A stretch of 64,000 bases of DNA from Paramecium pentaurelia (GCA_905183005.1 CAJJDO010000057.1:341296-405295); one strand, 5' to 3'; counted from the first letter of the stretch, positions 50,416 to 62,834 are shown. Numbers and translations are program-made. The notes: a model not told the origin generated them from the sequence alone.

Positions 50416-53400
50416 TCAAGTTAAATTATGCTTAATAATAATTTATTTTAAAGTTCTATCAAGTTGATTATCTAAAAACAATGAAGTCTAAGGCATTAAT
50501 AATATAAACTTAAGTACTAATTTGAATTCTTAGTAATACAATTAAGTAACCATATTATACATCATTCCAATAGATATAATATAAAATATAATAGCACAAA
50601 TATTAATAATCTAAAATTAATCATAATTTGTACCAATATCTAATCAATAAGATTATTTGTAAATCGTACAAGTTCATCCTAAAATTATAATTTGATATTT
50701 GAAACAGCATCATAATTGATAAGACCTATCTCAAGTTATTCATTAAGTGAATATGATTAAACACTAAAATTTTAAGAAGTTTTAAATTCATTAAGTAATT
50801 CATTTCTAACAGTATTTAAGGAGAGTTGAAATCCTCTTCTAACAACACCATCATAAACAGCATCACAATGAATTTAGGCACTTTCTTTTTTAAACTAATA
50901 ATATATGATAAGACTAATTACTTCTGGAAGAAATTCACAAACATCATTTTACATAAGTTATTCGATCTTATTTATAAATGCATCTGATGTTATTAAAGTT
51001 GATGGATCAAATTCTGACATTTATGCCAGAAATTCATTTATTGTATCTATATGTTAGAAAAATATTTTAATAAAATAAGCAGTATCTTTAATAAAAAAAA
51101 ATGCTTATTAATCTTTGGGTGATGCTACATATATAATCTATCTTAAACTAAATACTCCAGTTGATGCTATACTTACATCACATAAGGTATTAAAGAAATT
51201 TGTAGTATCTGGATATTTTGAAAAATATGATTCTCCCAAAGATGTTGATATAAAACATAATCCAAAACATAAAGCATATATTGTTGAATAAATTACTAAT
51301 GATGGTATTTTTGTAGTTTTTTGATCAAAATTTAAATTTGTAGCTTTTTATTTTTATTTATGTGCTTTCTAATTTTAAGCTATCTTTTCTTTTCTTATAT
51401 CTTCAGCAGCTAGGAACTTCTCTTTCAAATCAATATCAAATTAATATTTGAATAAAACATCAGAATCTTTAATTACTAATGAAGATATGCCTTTATATCT
51501 ATCTATGTCTCTTTATACCCATACTAATTCCAACATAGAGAACAATTAAATAAATTGATCATATTATTGTAAATAGAAATTATGGAATTTAACAACTATT
51601 AATAATAAAAGAAAACCTATAATCAAAGTAGGAATCATTAAAGATAACCATTTATCCTTAACTGTTTTTGATCTTTATACTGAATAAGATAACATATCTT
51701 AATTTACTATTGTTAATTAATCATAAAAAGTCTAATAATTTCCAAATAGATACACAAAAAATCCAGATGTAGGATCTAAGGAAGTAAATATATTTAAATA
51801 ATCTAGCAATACAAATTAATAAGCTGCTTCTAAAGAAAGATAAATTGCTTCTCTTGCTGATACATTTCTATTAGATGTTGTTGTTTATTCAGATTACATT
51901 ATTGTAAAATTTTTATCCTCAAAAAAAGGATTTAAATATTAATTTGATAATTACTTTATATAACTAGACTTTAATTCTTCATAATTGTAACTTATATCAT
52001 TTTTTGCATATTCTAATTTAATAGCTGCAGTTGATTTATTCATCATTCCAATCATATTCAAAATTGCATAAAACATCACAGCATTTTAAGCTACAATATA
52101 ATTATCAATTGGAGCTACTATATTTGATTTTATTTGAACCATATCTAATTCTTATAAAAATCTATTTAAATCATCAGATGAAAATATCATTTAAACAATT
52201 GAAAAAATAATGAATAACAAAAATAAAATTGTTAAGAATATTCTAGCTATATAATAATGTTTTGAGAATTTCTCAGATGTTATCAATTTTTAAATTAAAT
52301 CATATTTCTTAGAATATTTTGACTTTTTAAAAGCAGCAATTGAACTAACTTATGATCCAATATCATCAATTTAAACAACATTTTGATTCTATTCTTCTAA
52401 TTACATTTACATTTTTATATTCTCTTATAATTCTTAATCAATATCATCTAATTATAATTTATCAATCTAATTTTCATGTTTCATTTCTTTATCATTCTCA
52501 TTTACACTCTCTTCTTCTGCATTTGATGAAGCATCTTTTTAATCAACAGCTGAAAAAAATTACTATCTAGCATCATGATTTCTTCTACTATTACTTTCAT
52601 ATAATCCTCCTTCATTACATATCAATTTTTAACCTACATCCTTAGGGCTTACTAAAGAAACATTTGGATAAAATGATTAACTTTAATTCTTTTAATTTTT
52701 AAATGCTCTTCTACCAAATTAAGCATCACTCTCTGATTAATCTTATTCAAAATTCATAAGTTAATTTTAATTTTATGTTTAATCAAATTCTAATGCTCTT
52801 GGGATATTAGCTAAAAATTCATCTTATTCAAAAAATTCCAAATCTTCAAAATCATCTAAATTATCTTAAAAGTAAGTTTAAGATGCTCCAGGTGTTGGAG
52901 TAACATTTTCAGTTTATTATGGTGTACTAAAACTCTTCATATACCTTTTAGCCTCTCTAATCTCTACTATTACATAATTACTAGATATATCTTATTTCAA
53001 CTTTCTATAATGAAATACAGCATCTACAACAAACTATTAACAATTTGTTTCATTATCCCAATTATATTTTTAATTTTTAATTAAACTATCAATTTCTGGT
53101 AAATTCATATGAATTTAACATTCACTCTAATCCATTACATCTTATTCAAAATCATCATTATCATATGAAAATTTAGTAGCATTCATCTCCATAACCATTT
53201 ACAATTTAGGAAAGATTTTTGATAATGGTTATTTATTAAGTGCTTCCATTAATGTTGTAATTAATTTAATTGGATATCCTATTTTATTTACAAAATTTTT
53301 GCTAATACTCTAAATTTTATTATTATTACAACAAAACATAAAAGCATTTTAATTATCTTTATTTTAAAAAAAACAAGCAAATGTTAAATCTTCTAAATTA

Positions 53401-55670
53401 CTAACATTGATATCAAAGAAAAAATCAATTTATTTAATAAATTTCTGTTGAAATCTACAATAATTTTAATCTATTTAACGATAGAATTTTGAATGACCAG
53501 ATGATAGAAAATGTTAAACAAACTTTTAATGGATTGAGTCAAAATTATTTGGAAGTAAATGATCAATAGTTTTGATTAATTTAAATTTTTCCTAATTATA
53601 TCCAAAAAATTCATGAATCTAATTAGAACATTATCGAATTTGTAATTTATGTGATTTTTCATCAAATCCTACTATTATATAATCTAATTTGCTTGAAAAC
53701 ATATCAAAACTGATTTAAGATTACATTTTAAATAGTTTTTCATCAGAAATTGATGTTACTGTAGCTAATTTAAAAGCTTAAAAATAATTATTCATAACTT
53801 CTGATTAATAAAACGTATTGAGTGCTTACATTTTCCTACCTTTAAAATTAATATAAATATATATTTACTTGGAAATTAGAAATATAATTTTAATAGTTCA
53901 TCTTCAAGTAATGTTAATTTCATAATCATTTACTTAGCAGAATTAAATAAATTAAAATTAGAATTTGATAAAGTTAAGTTAATAAAGAAATCCTTCTTTT
54001 TATTAATCATTTTTATTATCTTATTTTTCAATTTCTTATTACTTTCCTCTGAATTTAAAAATAATTTAACAGCATGTTCAAGATTATCAGATAATATTTA
54101 ATTACTCTATTTACCTAATCCAGTACTCATAGTCTTCTTAATTAATTCTTACATTAAGATCAATCTCTATTTATATATAAATCCCATATTCTAGATCTTT
54201 ATGTGAATCAATTCATCAGGTTTACTATCAGTCTTTGATTTTTAAACAGAACTGTTCTATTGATCCAAACTATTACTAGATCCAGCTTTTTAACTTCCAG
54301 GTTTTGCAATTAATACTTTGCTGAATTAAGATGAACTATAATAATCTAATATTTTATATTTACAAATTTTCACTATCTTGATATATTACTATATTTGATT
54401 ATTGAAATGCTCTTGTACTTAATCCTAGATAATGGATAAGAGATAGATAATTTAAAAAGTATAATTATTTAATAGATTATTATTTAAGCTTATTTATTGT
54501 TATATTAAAGTAATTAACTTAATCTTTTAAATATAGATTTATAATTTACTCAAAAGTTAATTATTGTTGAGTACATAAACATTTTGGTATTGAACAATGT
54601 TGTAAATGAACTTATTTGAAATAAATAATTTGTATTATTTTACAATTATCATGTAAATAGGAATGTTTTATATCTCCAAATTCATCAATTATTGAACCAA
54701 TTTTATACAACATTAAATAACTAGCCATCATTTGATTATTATTTAGGATAATACTATAATGAAGATTATTATATAAAATTAAGGGAACAAAGGTTGCAAT
54801 TGGTATAATTATAAGAATTAAAGCAGTTTCATAATCTTTATATTCAGACTTAAATTATGATAATTGAATAAACATTAATATTAAGGACATTGCAAATTAA
54901 AAACATTCTGAAAATAATTCAATTATGCATCGTTTATAAAGATGTTAAAATGTTGCAAAAATACTATAGATATTAAATGCTGATTTTACTAATAAAATTG
55001 TTACAATTAAATAAAATCTTAATGGCTTATTACTAGTTTCAAATTGATTTAAACATACTATTAGAATTGAATATATTGGATTTAAAAAATGATTAAAGGA
55101 TTATGATAATATATTTAAATTTCTCACTTTTATATGATTAGATTATTGGATGCAAACTAAGTAAAATATCAAATTCAAAATGATTAAAATAAAAGATATA
55201 ATTGAAATAGGTAAAGCCACTAAATTTAAGTGTTCTTCTTATGAATAATATTAAATTGATGATGTTATTAATTCTAATTAAGGAATAAATATTAAATAAT
55301 ATAACAATGCTTATTTATAAGAATAGACTCTCAATATAATTTAAAATAATCTATTTTATTGCAAGAGAATCTCAGATATCCTCTTTTATTTCTTACATCT
55401 AGCATAACAAATGAAAATATAGAAAATTATGGCTTCATATAAAAATAAAAGTGTCAAAGGTATAACAAATGAAAAAACTCCAAAATTTTTAGGTAACATT
55501 ACATAAGGTCTTGTAAATGTAGAAATATTCATAAAAAAATTCTTAAATCCATTATGTTCTATGTTTTAAAAGAAATAATTTTCAAAAGCAAAGCTTAATT
55601 GTTAAAATGAGGAAAGTACAATGATAATATATTAAAATGTCTAATTAATGTGAACCATATCATCATCCAT
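50416..55670 (-). CDS. Very large multi-pass membrane protein with PAS-like domain (ciliate TmcB-like family)
   Basis: ATG 55670, TGA 50416-50418; introns of 28, 29 and 23 nt leave 1,724 residues. The first ~370 residues hold about ten hydrophobic helices (for example FGVFSFVIPLTLLFLYEAII, FAMSLILMFIQLS, LILIIIPIATFVPLILYNNL). A ~450-residue cytoplasmic part follows with a PAS-like segment around 53720-53460 (FDEKSHKLQIRQCSNQIHEF, FGYNQEKFKL) and a long acidic Gln/Asn-rich stretch; then more membrane helices (FSKHYYIARIFLTILFLLFI; LSLMIPTLIIGFLLLLIVV; SLVIYSTIYALCFGLCFIST). The layout matches a large ciliate family sometimes labelled TmcB/TmcC-like or PAS-containing membrane protein; its function is not established. 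The stop lies 32 bp from the convergent ABC gene. Confidence 0.75.
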
Positions 55671-56034
55671 AATTATCTTAATTTAAATAACAAAAGAAGC
55701 ATATAGGGTTTTGTAATTTACTCTCTCTTTCTCTATCTTTTTTTTCATATGCATTCTGCTTTATTTATGAATAATTGAATGAATTAATTTCAAAATATAT
55801 ACAAAAACCTAAAAACATTATAAAAATAGAAGTATCAATTAATTTTTTTAAAAATGATTCAGAAATTTCATTTTTTAAAGAAACATTCATGTAGATTATT
55901 ATGTTCAAATTTTATTAAAGCAATCTGAAGATGTTACTATTTGTTAGATCTTACAAATTAATATTTTCTACAGTTTTTGTTCTCAACCATTAATAATATA
56001 ATAATTTACAATAAATTATCAATTTAATATTTTT
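55671..56034. other. Divergent intergenic region, likely shared promoter region
   Basis: 364 bp between two divergent starts. A minus-strand frame with its own ATG at 55890 runs to a TGA just before the ATG of the TmcB-like gene (starting MNVSLKNEISESFLKK) in a different frame; it could be an upstream ORF or chance. A pyrimidine-rich run (~55718-55750) is the only obvious feature. Confidence 0.35.
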
Positions 56035-57382
56035 ATGTATTAATAATAAAGAAATGAAATAACACCACAAACAAAGGGTAAACTTAATAAAAATTTCTAG
56101 GGATATCCAATTGATGAGCCTGTTTTATAAGCTGTGATGAGTGTAGCTTAAATATAAAACCTATATCCAAAAATGGCTGATTTCAATAAAGCAATTAATC
56201 TTAATTCAATATCAAAAAAAGCAATATTTTTGATATTGAGAAGTGCAAGTTTAGATAATATTCATAAAGGAATGAAATATGGAGTATGGACTAGGTAACA
56301 TATTCAAATAAATTTTATAGTACTCCAAAATCAAATGCAAGGATTGATGAGTTATTTAAGGAATCAGAGGAAGTTTACTTAATTTATTCAGTTGTAGGCA
56401 CAAAAGCCTTTTAAGCTTGTGCTAAATTACTTGGCCCTTTTGATCCAACAGCTACATTTCTTTATTGGGATGAACCTTTGAAATGGTTTGGCTCATTTTA
56501 AATTAAATGCGTATTTGCAATATCTTAAATTAGTTATTCTTGAACGAGTTAAAATAAAAAACACTCGATGAAAAATAACCAGCACATCTAGGTTCAATAG
56601 TTTTAACAGAACAAACCGATTGTACTGAAATTACAAATGGATTGGGAATATTTGTACTTTAATGTTTTAAAGATTAATAAGAAGATGAAACAAATGTTAA
56701 TATCTTGTTATAATAATTTTAAAATATGGATAGAAGAGAAGTATATTTAAATATTAAAATAAGGATTAAATAAAATAATAAAGAGATCTTGATTAAAATT
56801 TCTTAACCCAACAATCTCATGAGTAATAATTATTTGAAAAATCTCCATTTGAATACAAAAATTATCACAAGAGATAAAATTAACATAGATGGTAGACTAA
56901 ATAGGCTGATCAAATGATGTACATGCGAGGTATTTATTAATCATATTATTTTCTTAGCCTATTATTCTGCTAATTAATAATATGCAGGGTCACAGTATTA
57001 AGGCTAAAATTAATAAATGTATAAGTAATATATATTTTGATATTAAAGAAATGATAATAAACAATAGTACAATAATTATGATTATCAATAATATTACTAT
57101 CCATAATAATAATAATAATATCAATAAAATAATAACTAATACAAATATGGATATGATTAATAATAATATAATTAAAATCCTAATTATTAAAGATAACCAT
57201 AAAAATATTAAAAGAAATATTATAATAATTATCAATAAAATAATTTCTAATAAAATAATTATCATCAAAATAATTACTAATAAAATAATTATCAGTAAAC
57301 TAATAATTATTAAGCCAATAACCAAAAATATTAAAAATACAATGATGAATAGACTGTAAATAACTAAGACCAATAGTTTTGA
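56035..57382 (+). CDS. YTH-domain m6A reader with Q/N/Y-rich prion-like tail
   Basis: ATG 56035, TGA 57380-57382; introns 56295-56320, 56511-56533, 56741-56763, 56930-56957 and 57025-57048 leave 407 residues. After ~50 residues comes a YTH domain: AIFLILRSASLDNIHKGMKY, GVWTSTPKSNARIDELF, VYLIYSVVGTKAFQACAKL, LGPFDPTATFLYWDEPLKW, LGIFVLQCFKD. Trp residues in GVWTST and in LYWDEPLKWFG fit the aromatic cage that holds N6-methyladenosine. From ~residue 230 the chain is low-complexity, rich in Gln, Asn and Tyr, as in YTHDF proteins that phase-separate, although here the tail is C-terminal. The Gln codons are TAA/TAG, so standard-code frames at 56982-57359 (+) and 56990-57373 (-) are artefacts. Probably binds methylated mRNA. 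Confidence 0.88.
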
Positions 57383-57608
57383 GTTATGAATATTATTTCA
57401 TAAAAATAAATGTGCATTTATTGATATTCACTAAATAAAAAAACACTTAAAGAAAATTTAATTGTTTTAATAAATAAAGTTGTATTAATATATATATATA
57501 TATAATATTTTTTTATTTTTAGAAAAACTATGAAAATAATTAAATTTATCATCTACTTCAGGTTATATTAAGATTATATAATTAAATTTAATGATTCTAT
57601 GTAAATAT
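57383..57608. other. Convergent intergenic region
   Basis: 226 bp between two convergent stops, with an (AT)n run at about 57488-57504. No gene seen. Confidence 0.5.
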
Positions 57609-58921
57609 TCACTTTTTTTTCTTTAAACTTTCAACGGCCATGTCTCTAAGAGCTTTTTATGTTAATAATTTATTATATTGTTGCTATTATGACTCTTATT
57701 TCAGTAACTCATCTTCATTAAATTGTTTATTTGATCCTTTAAATTCTTTAAGGGGAATTTCATCTAATAGTAAAGTACTTTAAGCAATACTTTAATTTTA
57801 TGCTATCTTTTCTCTAAAAAAATAATAAAATTCATTACTTAGCAACTGCAAGATCTATAAATCTTTCAAGATCCTATAAATATTTTTCTAAAGAACTTTC
57901 ATTAAGATTAAATGATAATTTATAATCTAAGTGTGCAGTTGGATCAGATGCCTTAATAAAATAAAAATATTAATTACCAATTATGTTTAAGATAATTCAA
58001 TTAAAGCATCTTTTAAAGTAGGACCAATCTCTTCCATTTATTTTCTGAGTGTATTAATTTCTTCCTATCTCTTTTTAATAATTAATTCATTTTTTTTTCT
58101 ATGTCTTTCAGCTTATGGTGTTGCCATAAGTAATCTCTTTTTACTTTCATTTTCTACTCTTTGAGAATCTATTTTTTTTTTTAAATCTTAATTTTAATCT
58201 TACAATTAATCAATTTATTAAGATAAAATGTCAACATAATTATAAAGAGAATAATTTTATTCTTCACTTTTAATAAAAGTATTCATAATTTCTTCAATAT
58301 CTTAAATACCAGAGGCTTCTTTAATTTGATTGAAAGCATCTTCTATAACTTTCATATTCTTCCAATATGTATCTATTAATTTAACTTTTTCCTTATTATT
58401 AGAAATCAATTTCTTTAATCTAAGTTTTAAAGTAGAAGCTGTATCAATATTTGCAGCTTTCTCTTTTTTTAATCCTAAATTATCTAAATCATGTTTTTTT
58501 TTCTCTTCCATAACTTCTTTTTTTAATCTATCGAATTATTCCACATATTTTTCTTTTTCTTAATCATTTTTTTTCTTCATTTCAGCTATAGTTTCTTTCT
58601 TTTTTTAAGCTTATATTTCATTTGAATTACGAAATGCTTCATTTGTGACAGTTTCATTTTCTATTCTTAATAATTCCTCCTATAAATCTTAATGAATATT
58701 TATATATTGATGTCTTTCCTTTCTTAACATATTGATCTATTTTTTCAACTCTAAATTTTAAGTTTATGATTCATTATATTTAAGAATTGATTATTCTAAA
58801 GCATTTTATAAATTTTTTATTTTATTTAATTATTGTTTAGCAGCTGGCAATGTTTAATCATGTTAAATCTAGAATTATATAGAATGATACTTTTTTTATT
58901 TATTCTTTCTTTTATTACCAT
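57609..58921 (-). CDS. Coiled-coil protein, start codon followed directly by an intron
   Basis: ATG 58919-58921 is followed at once by a 29-nt GT-AG intron; two more introns (26 and 25 nt) lie near the 3' end. TGA 57609-57611. The 410 residues are nearly all coiled coil (for example EELLRIENETVTNEAFRN, NTLRKQMEEIGPTLKDALIE) with charged Lys/Glu blocks and no membrane or enzymatic motif. A long, parallel coiled coil of this size is typical of axonemal or basal-body components, but I do not recognise the family. The in-frame sequence upstream of the first intron contains a TGA, so the unspliced alternative start is excluded; the ATG|intron start is inferred from frame and spacing. Confidence 0.7.
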
Positions 58922-59151
58922 TCCTTTTTGGTTGTCACCCAAGTTTCTTCAATATTATAATGATGTTTTTTATCTTATTCTACTTTTCTTATGTAATTTT
59001 CACTTTCCCTTTATAGTGAAAGTACTTATGATTCATGAAGAATGCTTTAAGTCTAAGAAATGTTAGAATTAGGAGCTGAATTATATCCAAAAAACATTTA
59101 ATAAATAAATAAACTATATTAATTTTATAGACTAACTAAAGTACTACAATT

Positions 59152-59880
59152 ATGTACATTAAAATATTCATATACTTATAGGAGCGATTTATCAATAGAA
59201 TATTAGAAAGCAATGACCTAAGGGAGAGTACTTGATTGTCATCTATAACATCCAGGATTGGGATGCATTTCTTTTGCCTTATTAAAGTATTAAAATAAAA
59301 AAGAATTTAGATTCTTATTAACTGGAAAACGATTTTCTATATTTTTTATACCAATGCACTTTATTCCTATTTTAATATTTAAGAGAAAAGAACTTAGATC
59401 ACAGTAATTATAAAATTTTAAATAGTCCTTTTACAACAATAAAAAGAGCTTCTGTAAATTGTTTAAAGTCTTTATTATTTCTCTCATCAATGGTAGGAAT
59501 CATTAGATTAACAATTTGTTCTTTAAAAAGATTAAAGAGACCATTAGGAGGTATTTTATATTAAATATATATTAATAGGAATTGATGGATTAATAATTGG
59601 TTTATTTAGTGGTACATCTATTATTTTAGAATCTGATGGAAGAGGATTTGAAATGACTCTTCAATTATTTCCTCGTTTTTGTGAGTCTATTTATAATCAT
59701 TTTCATAAGAAATACCCAAAATTAAAAATGAAAAACTTTGAATTGATATTATTTAGTCTATTGATTGGATTAATTCATTATTGCTATTAACATAATGTAA
59801 TTAATTGTATAAAATAATAGAGTTTAGTTATAAAATCAACATATTTAGCATTATTCAAATAATTTTGGGGAAAAAATTGA
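59152..59880 (+). CDS. TMEM135-like membrane protein, start codon split by an intron
   Basis: AT (59152-59153) and G (59182) form the start codon across a 28-nt intron (59154-59181); two further introns (22 and 28 nt) and TGA 59878-59880 give 216 residues in one frame. Family-like segments: an N-terminal CHLQHPGLGC, then SPFTTIKRASVNCLKSLLFL and, after a Gly pair, GLIIGLFSGTSIILESDGRG with RFCESIYNHF. TMEM135 proteins relate to the Tim17 fold, sit in peroxisomal or mitochondrial membranes and affect mitochondrial dynamics and lipid handling in animals. This copy is about half the usual length, so it may be a short family member or continue into the region 59881-60197 by an intron I did not find. 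Confidence 0.6.
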
Positions 59881-60197
59881 TAATTATTATTTATTTGATA
59901 TTTTTATTACTAATCATTTTTTATTTATATTACTATTTATAGGCATTTAAATCTGTGATTTTGGTTAAACTCTTTAAGTATTGCTTACTTATTTTTATAC
60001 CTCAAATTATTTATATAGTTAAGCCAAAGTTGGATTTTGATGTTCACTAACAGGTTTGGATTAAGGTGAAATAGCATTTTTTTTATTTTATGGACTTATT
60101 AATTATTTCAAATAATTTTATTGATTGAAATTTTAATGTGTGGGACTCAAACTTAATTATTGTTATTATTTCTAAGTATTTGATAATTCTTTTTAAC
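59881..60197. other. Region between convergent genes, no clear gene
   Basis: 317 bp. A plus-strand frame at ~59941-60125 encodes a hydrophobic stretch (KYCLLIFIPQIIYIV) that could be an extra exon of the TMEM135-like gene, but no convincing splice joins it. Confidence 0.35.
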
Positions 60198-61858
60198 TCA
60201 AGAGTGGCCTTAGTATATTATTCTATTTTACTTTGATTTAGCATTTTATAATAATTTTTGAGTTTTTAATAATTTGCTTTACAATTCTGGATCTAAAGAA
60301 ATACTATTAGGTAAATTAGATGTAAAAAATGTATCTTTCTTTTCTTAAGATTTACTCAAAGTTGATTCAGTGGGTACCTAAATAAATGAATTAAAAACTA
60401 CCGTTTTTTGTGTTTATATAGAATCAAGATCTAGTAAAGCTTAAAGGAGATAAGATCTTTGAACTTCTACTTCTCTATTAAATGTGTATCCTATAAAATT
60501 CACATCTTTTCTAACTGATTTACCAGAGCTTTGTTTGAAATAAATACTTACTCTTAGGGTACCCAAGGTTCCTATTCTTCAAATTTATCAAAGTTCCTAG
60601 TATCCAATTCAGATTTAATTTCTGGTATATAAGGTGATACCTTGGATCTTAGATTTTTCCAATCTATACCAGCAAAGAAGGGATGAGCTTTAATCTCATT
60701 GACTCCATTCACTCCCAATCTATTAGAAGCATCTGTCATAAGTCTTAATATTAAATCAGTAGCAGCAGGAGATAATTTGGCTTCCTATGGTATAACAAGT
60801 GTTTTTTTCCAATTTATAATCTTCTAACAAGTTGATGAAGGATCATCAGAAAAGAATGGTGGATATCCTACCAACATTTCAAATAATATAGCTCCTAATG
60901 ACCACCAATCTGCTGTTTCATTATAACCAGATTTTCCAAAGACTTCAGGTGCAATATAATCAGGAGTTCCTACTGTGCTATAAGCCTTAATTCTATTTCT
61001 CTTGAAGGTTGTTGTATTACCTCCTTTATCCTCTGGCTTATGTATACTAATTCTTTCATCTAATCTAGTTCCTCTTGATTCTACATATTTACATAATCCA
61101 AAATCACTTAATTTGATGTGTCCATCTGTTTATAATAAAATATTATCTGGCTTTAAATCTCTATGTATATATTTTAATTTATGAACAGAATCTACTGCCC
61201 TATACTTATTTATTTATATTATACATTATTGATTCTGCCATATAAAATTATGATTCTTTCTCTGTAAAAATGTCTTTCTTCATTAATAATGTCATCAAAT
61301 CTCCTCCTGCCAAGTATTCCATTACTAAGTAAAGATATCTTACATAATAGAATTTTATACTTTTCATCTTAAAATGAGCATTTTAATTAAACTATCCAAG
61401 GATTATCTGAAGCTGCTAATAGATCTCTTTCTGCCCTAACATGACAAACCTTACTAAATTACTTTAGATACTTAATTTTTATAAAGCATTTCAGACTTTT
61501 TCATTTTCTTAACTGCAACTATATCATTAGATAATTTATTTCTACACAATCTTACCTCACCAAAAGCACCTCTTCCAATAATTTCAATTGGTTCAAAGTC
61601 TTTTATGCTTAGTTTTTGTCTCTATAATCTCATTATCTCAGCCTCTTTGTGAAGCAAGTCTTACTTGATAACTTATTGCTCAATAGGTGTATAATTGAGA
61701 TTAGTCAGCTTTTGAATTAATTGTTCCCACTTTTCTCTTTTCTCTTTTTATTCATAAAGTAACTTTTGGTATTTCTTTTCGATATACTATTTTGCAGCTT
61801 CTACTCTCTCTTTAGTAGACTATGATAACTTTAACATTTATGTTTTAGAAGGGTCCAT
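60198..61858 (-). CDS. NDR/LATS-family AGC protein kinase
   Basis: ATG 61858, TGA 60198-60200; introns of 22, 22, 25 and 23 nt leave 522 residues (514 if a further 24-nt intron-like segment near the 3' end is spliced). The N-terminal helical region carries the MOB-binding type pattern (LLHKEAEIMRLQRQKLSIKD). Kinase motifs: IGRGAFGEVRLC, VAVKKMKK, HVRAERDLLAASDNPWIVQL, YLVMEYLAGGDLMTLLMKKD, HRDLKPDNILL, DFGLC, then the NDR insert before STVGTPDYIAPEVF, and the hydrophobic motif FIGYTFNREVEVQRS whose Thr is the Hippo-type site. NDR kinases with MOB control cell morphogenesis, division and, in ciliates, cortical patterning. A ~90-residue tail after the hydrophobic motif is unusual in length. Confidence 0.93.
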
Positions 61859-62603
61859 AAAATATTAATTAATATTTTCAAAAATTCGTTATTAGAAAAC
61901 CATATTCATATATACATTCCCCCATCCTACTAAGTATTAAGCTACAATAATTATTCCTCATATTTTAATCCACAATTTTATATTAGATTCAAGGTATAAG
62001 AATTCATTTTTTAAATCTAATAATCTCATAATTGTATTTCAGTGATATAAAATAATAATATATCAATTTTCTAAGCTATTTAATAGGATTTATTAAATCT
62101 AATATTGAGTACCCAAAAAAATAACATTAAATTAGTACATATTATACAGTTTTAATTAAAAAATTGTAGTTTATTCAAAATTTATGATAGACTACCACTA
62201 TTCTTTTCTTTTAAAGTATTAAACCTTATAATCTTTCCAACAATAAAATAACGTAAAAATTAGATATTTTTAATTATTCATATATTGCAATAATTCTTAA
62301 ATATCTCTTATACTATAATAGTGATATATTTACTAATCATAATTAATAAAATAGATTTATAATAATTAAATGCACTAAGATACGTATTATAGCTTTTTAT
62401 AGATGAATTTTAATTAAAAAATATTAAATAAATTGAAAGAATTCAATTTCCTAACAGTTTTTTTCAATTTGTAGAAATTTAAAATTAATATATTCATTTT
62501 ATATATTAGTATAATTTTTTAAGGAATTCAATAAATTAGTTATAATTTTTTAAGGAATTAAATAAATTAGTATAAATAAAATATTATAAGAAATGAAAAA
62601 AAA
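61859..62603. other. Intergenic region, no gene seen
   Basis: 745 bp of strongly A+T-rich sequence between the NDR kinase start and the tRNA. Only a two-unit tandem repeat (62511-62572) stands out. Confidence 0.5.
62511..62572. repeat. Two-copy tandem repeat, 31-bp unit
   Basis: Two adjacent 31-bp units, 62511-62541 and 62542-62572, share the core AATTTTTTAAGGAATT and differ at two positions. They lie about 30 bp from the tRNA gene, on its 3' side. Confidence 0.85.
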
Positions 62604-62674
62604 GGACCTACTTGGATTCGAACCAAGGTCTTGAGGGTTAAAGCCTCAGGTACTAACCACTATACGATAGATCC
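62604..62674 (-). tRNA. tRNA-Gln with anticodon UUA (reads UAA)
   Basis: 71 nt on the minus strand fold into a complete cloverleaf. Acceptor stem GGATCTA/TAGGTCC (one T-G pair), D arm GTAT-AGTGGTTA-GTAC, anticodon stem TGAGG/CCTCA with loop CTTTAAC, T arm CTTGG-TTCGAAT-CCAAG. Loop positions 34-36 are TTA, so the tRNA pairs with UAA. In ciliates with this genetic code such tRNAs carry glutamine, and the D-arm sequence is like known ciliate glutamine tRNAs. No intron and no encoded CCA. It agrees with the TAA/TAG-as-Gln reading of all genes here. Charging with glutamine is inferred, not seen. Confidence 0.95.
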
Positions 62675-62834
62675 TATGGATATTGATTAAGCGTCATATT
62701 ACTATATTAAACTCTTGATTTTTAGAAATAATTTAGTTTTCTTAACAATTAATTTCATACAATTATAAAAAATGTTTATTAATTAAAAATAAATTCTAAT
62801 CTTTTTATAATATGGAAATAATAAATATTATGAC

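Noticed and set aside
55671..55890. Minus-strand ATG at 55890 as the start of the TmcB-like gene
   Set aside because: It is out of frame with the main coding sequence and no intron of normal size joins them; the in-frame ATG at 55670 gives a complete frame.
56982..57373. Overlapping long ORFs of 125 codons (+) and 127 codons (-) rich in Ile, Asn and Leu
   Set aside because: They arise from the repetitive TAA/AAT/TAT codons of the Q/N/Y-rich tail of the YTH gene read in wrong frames.
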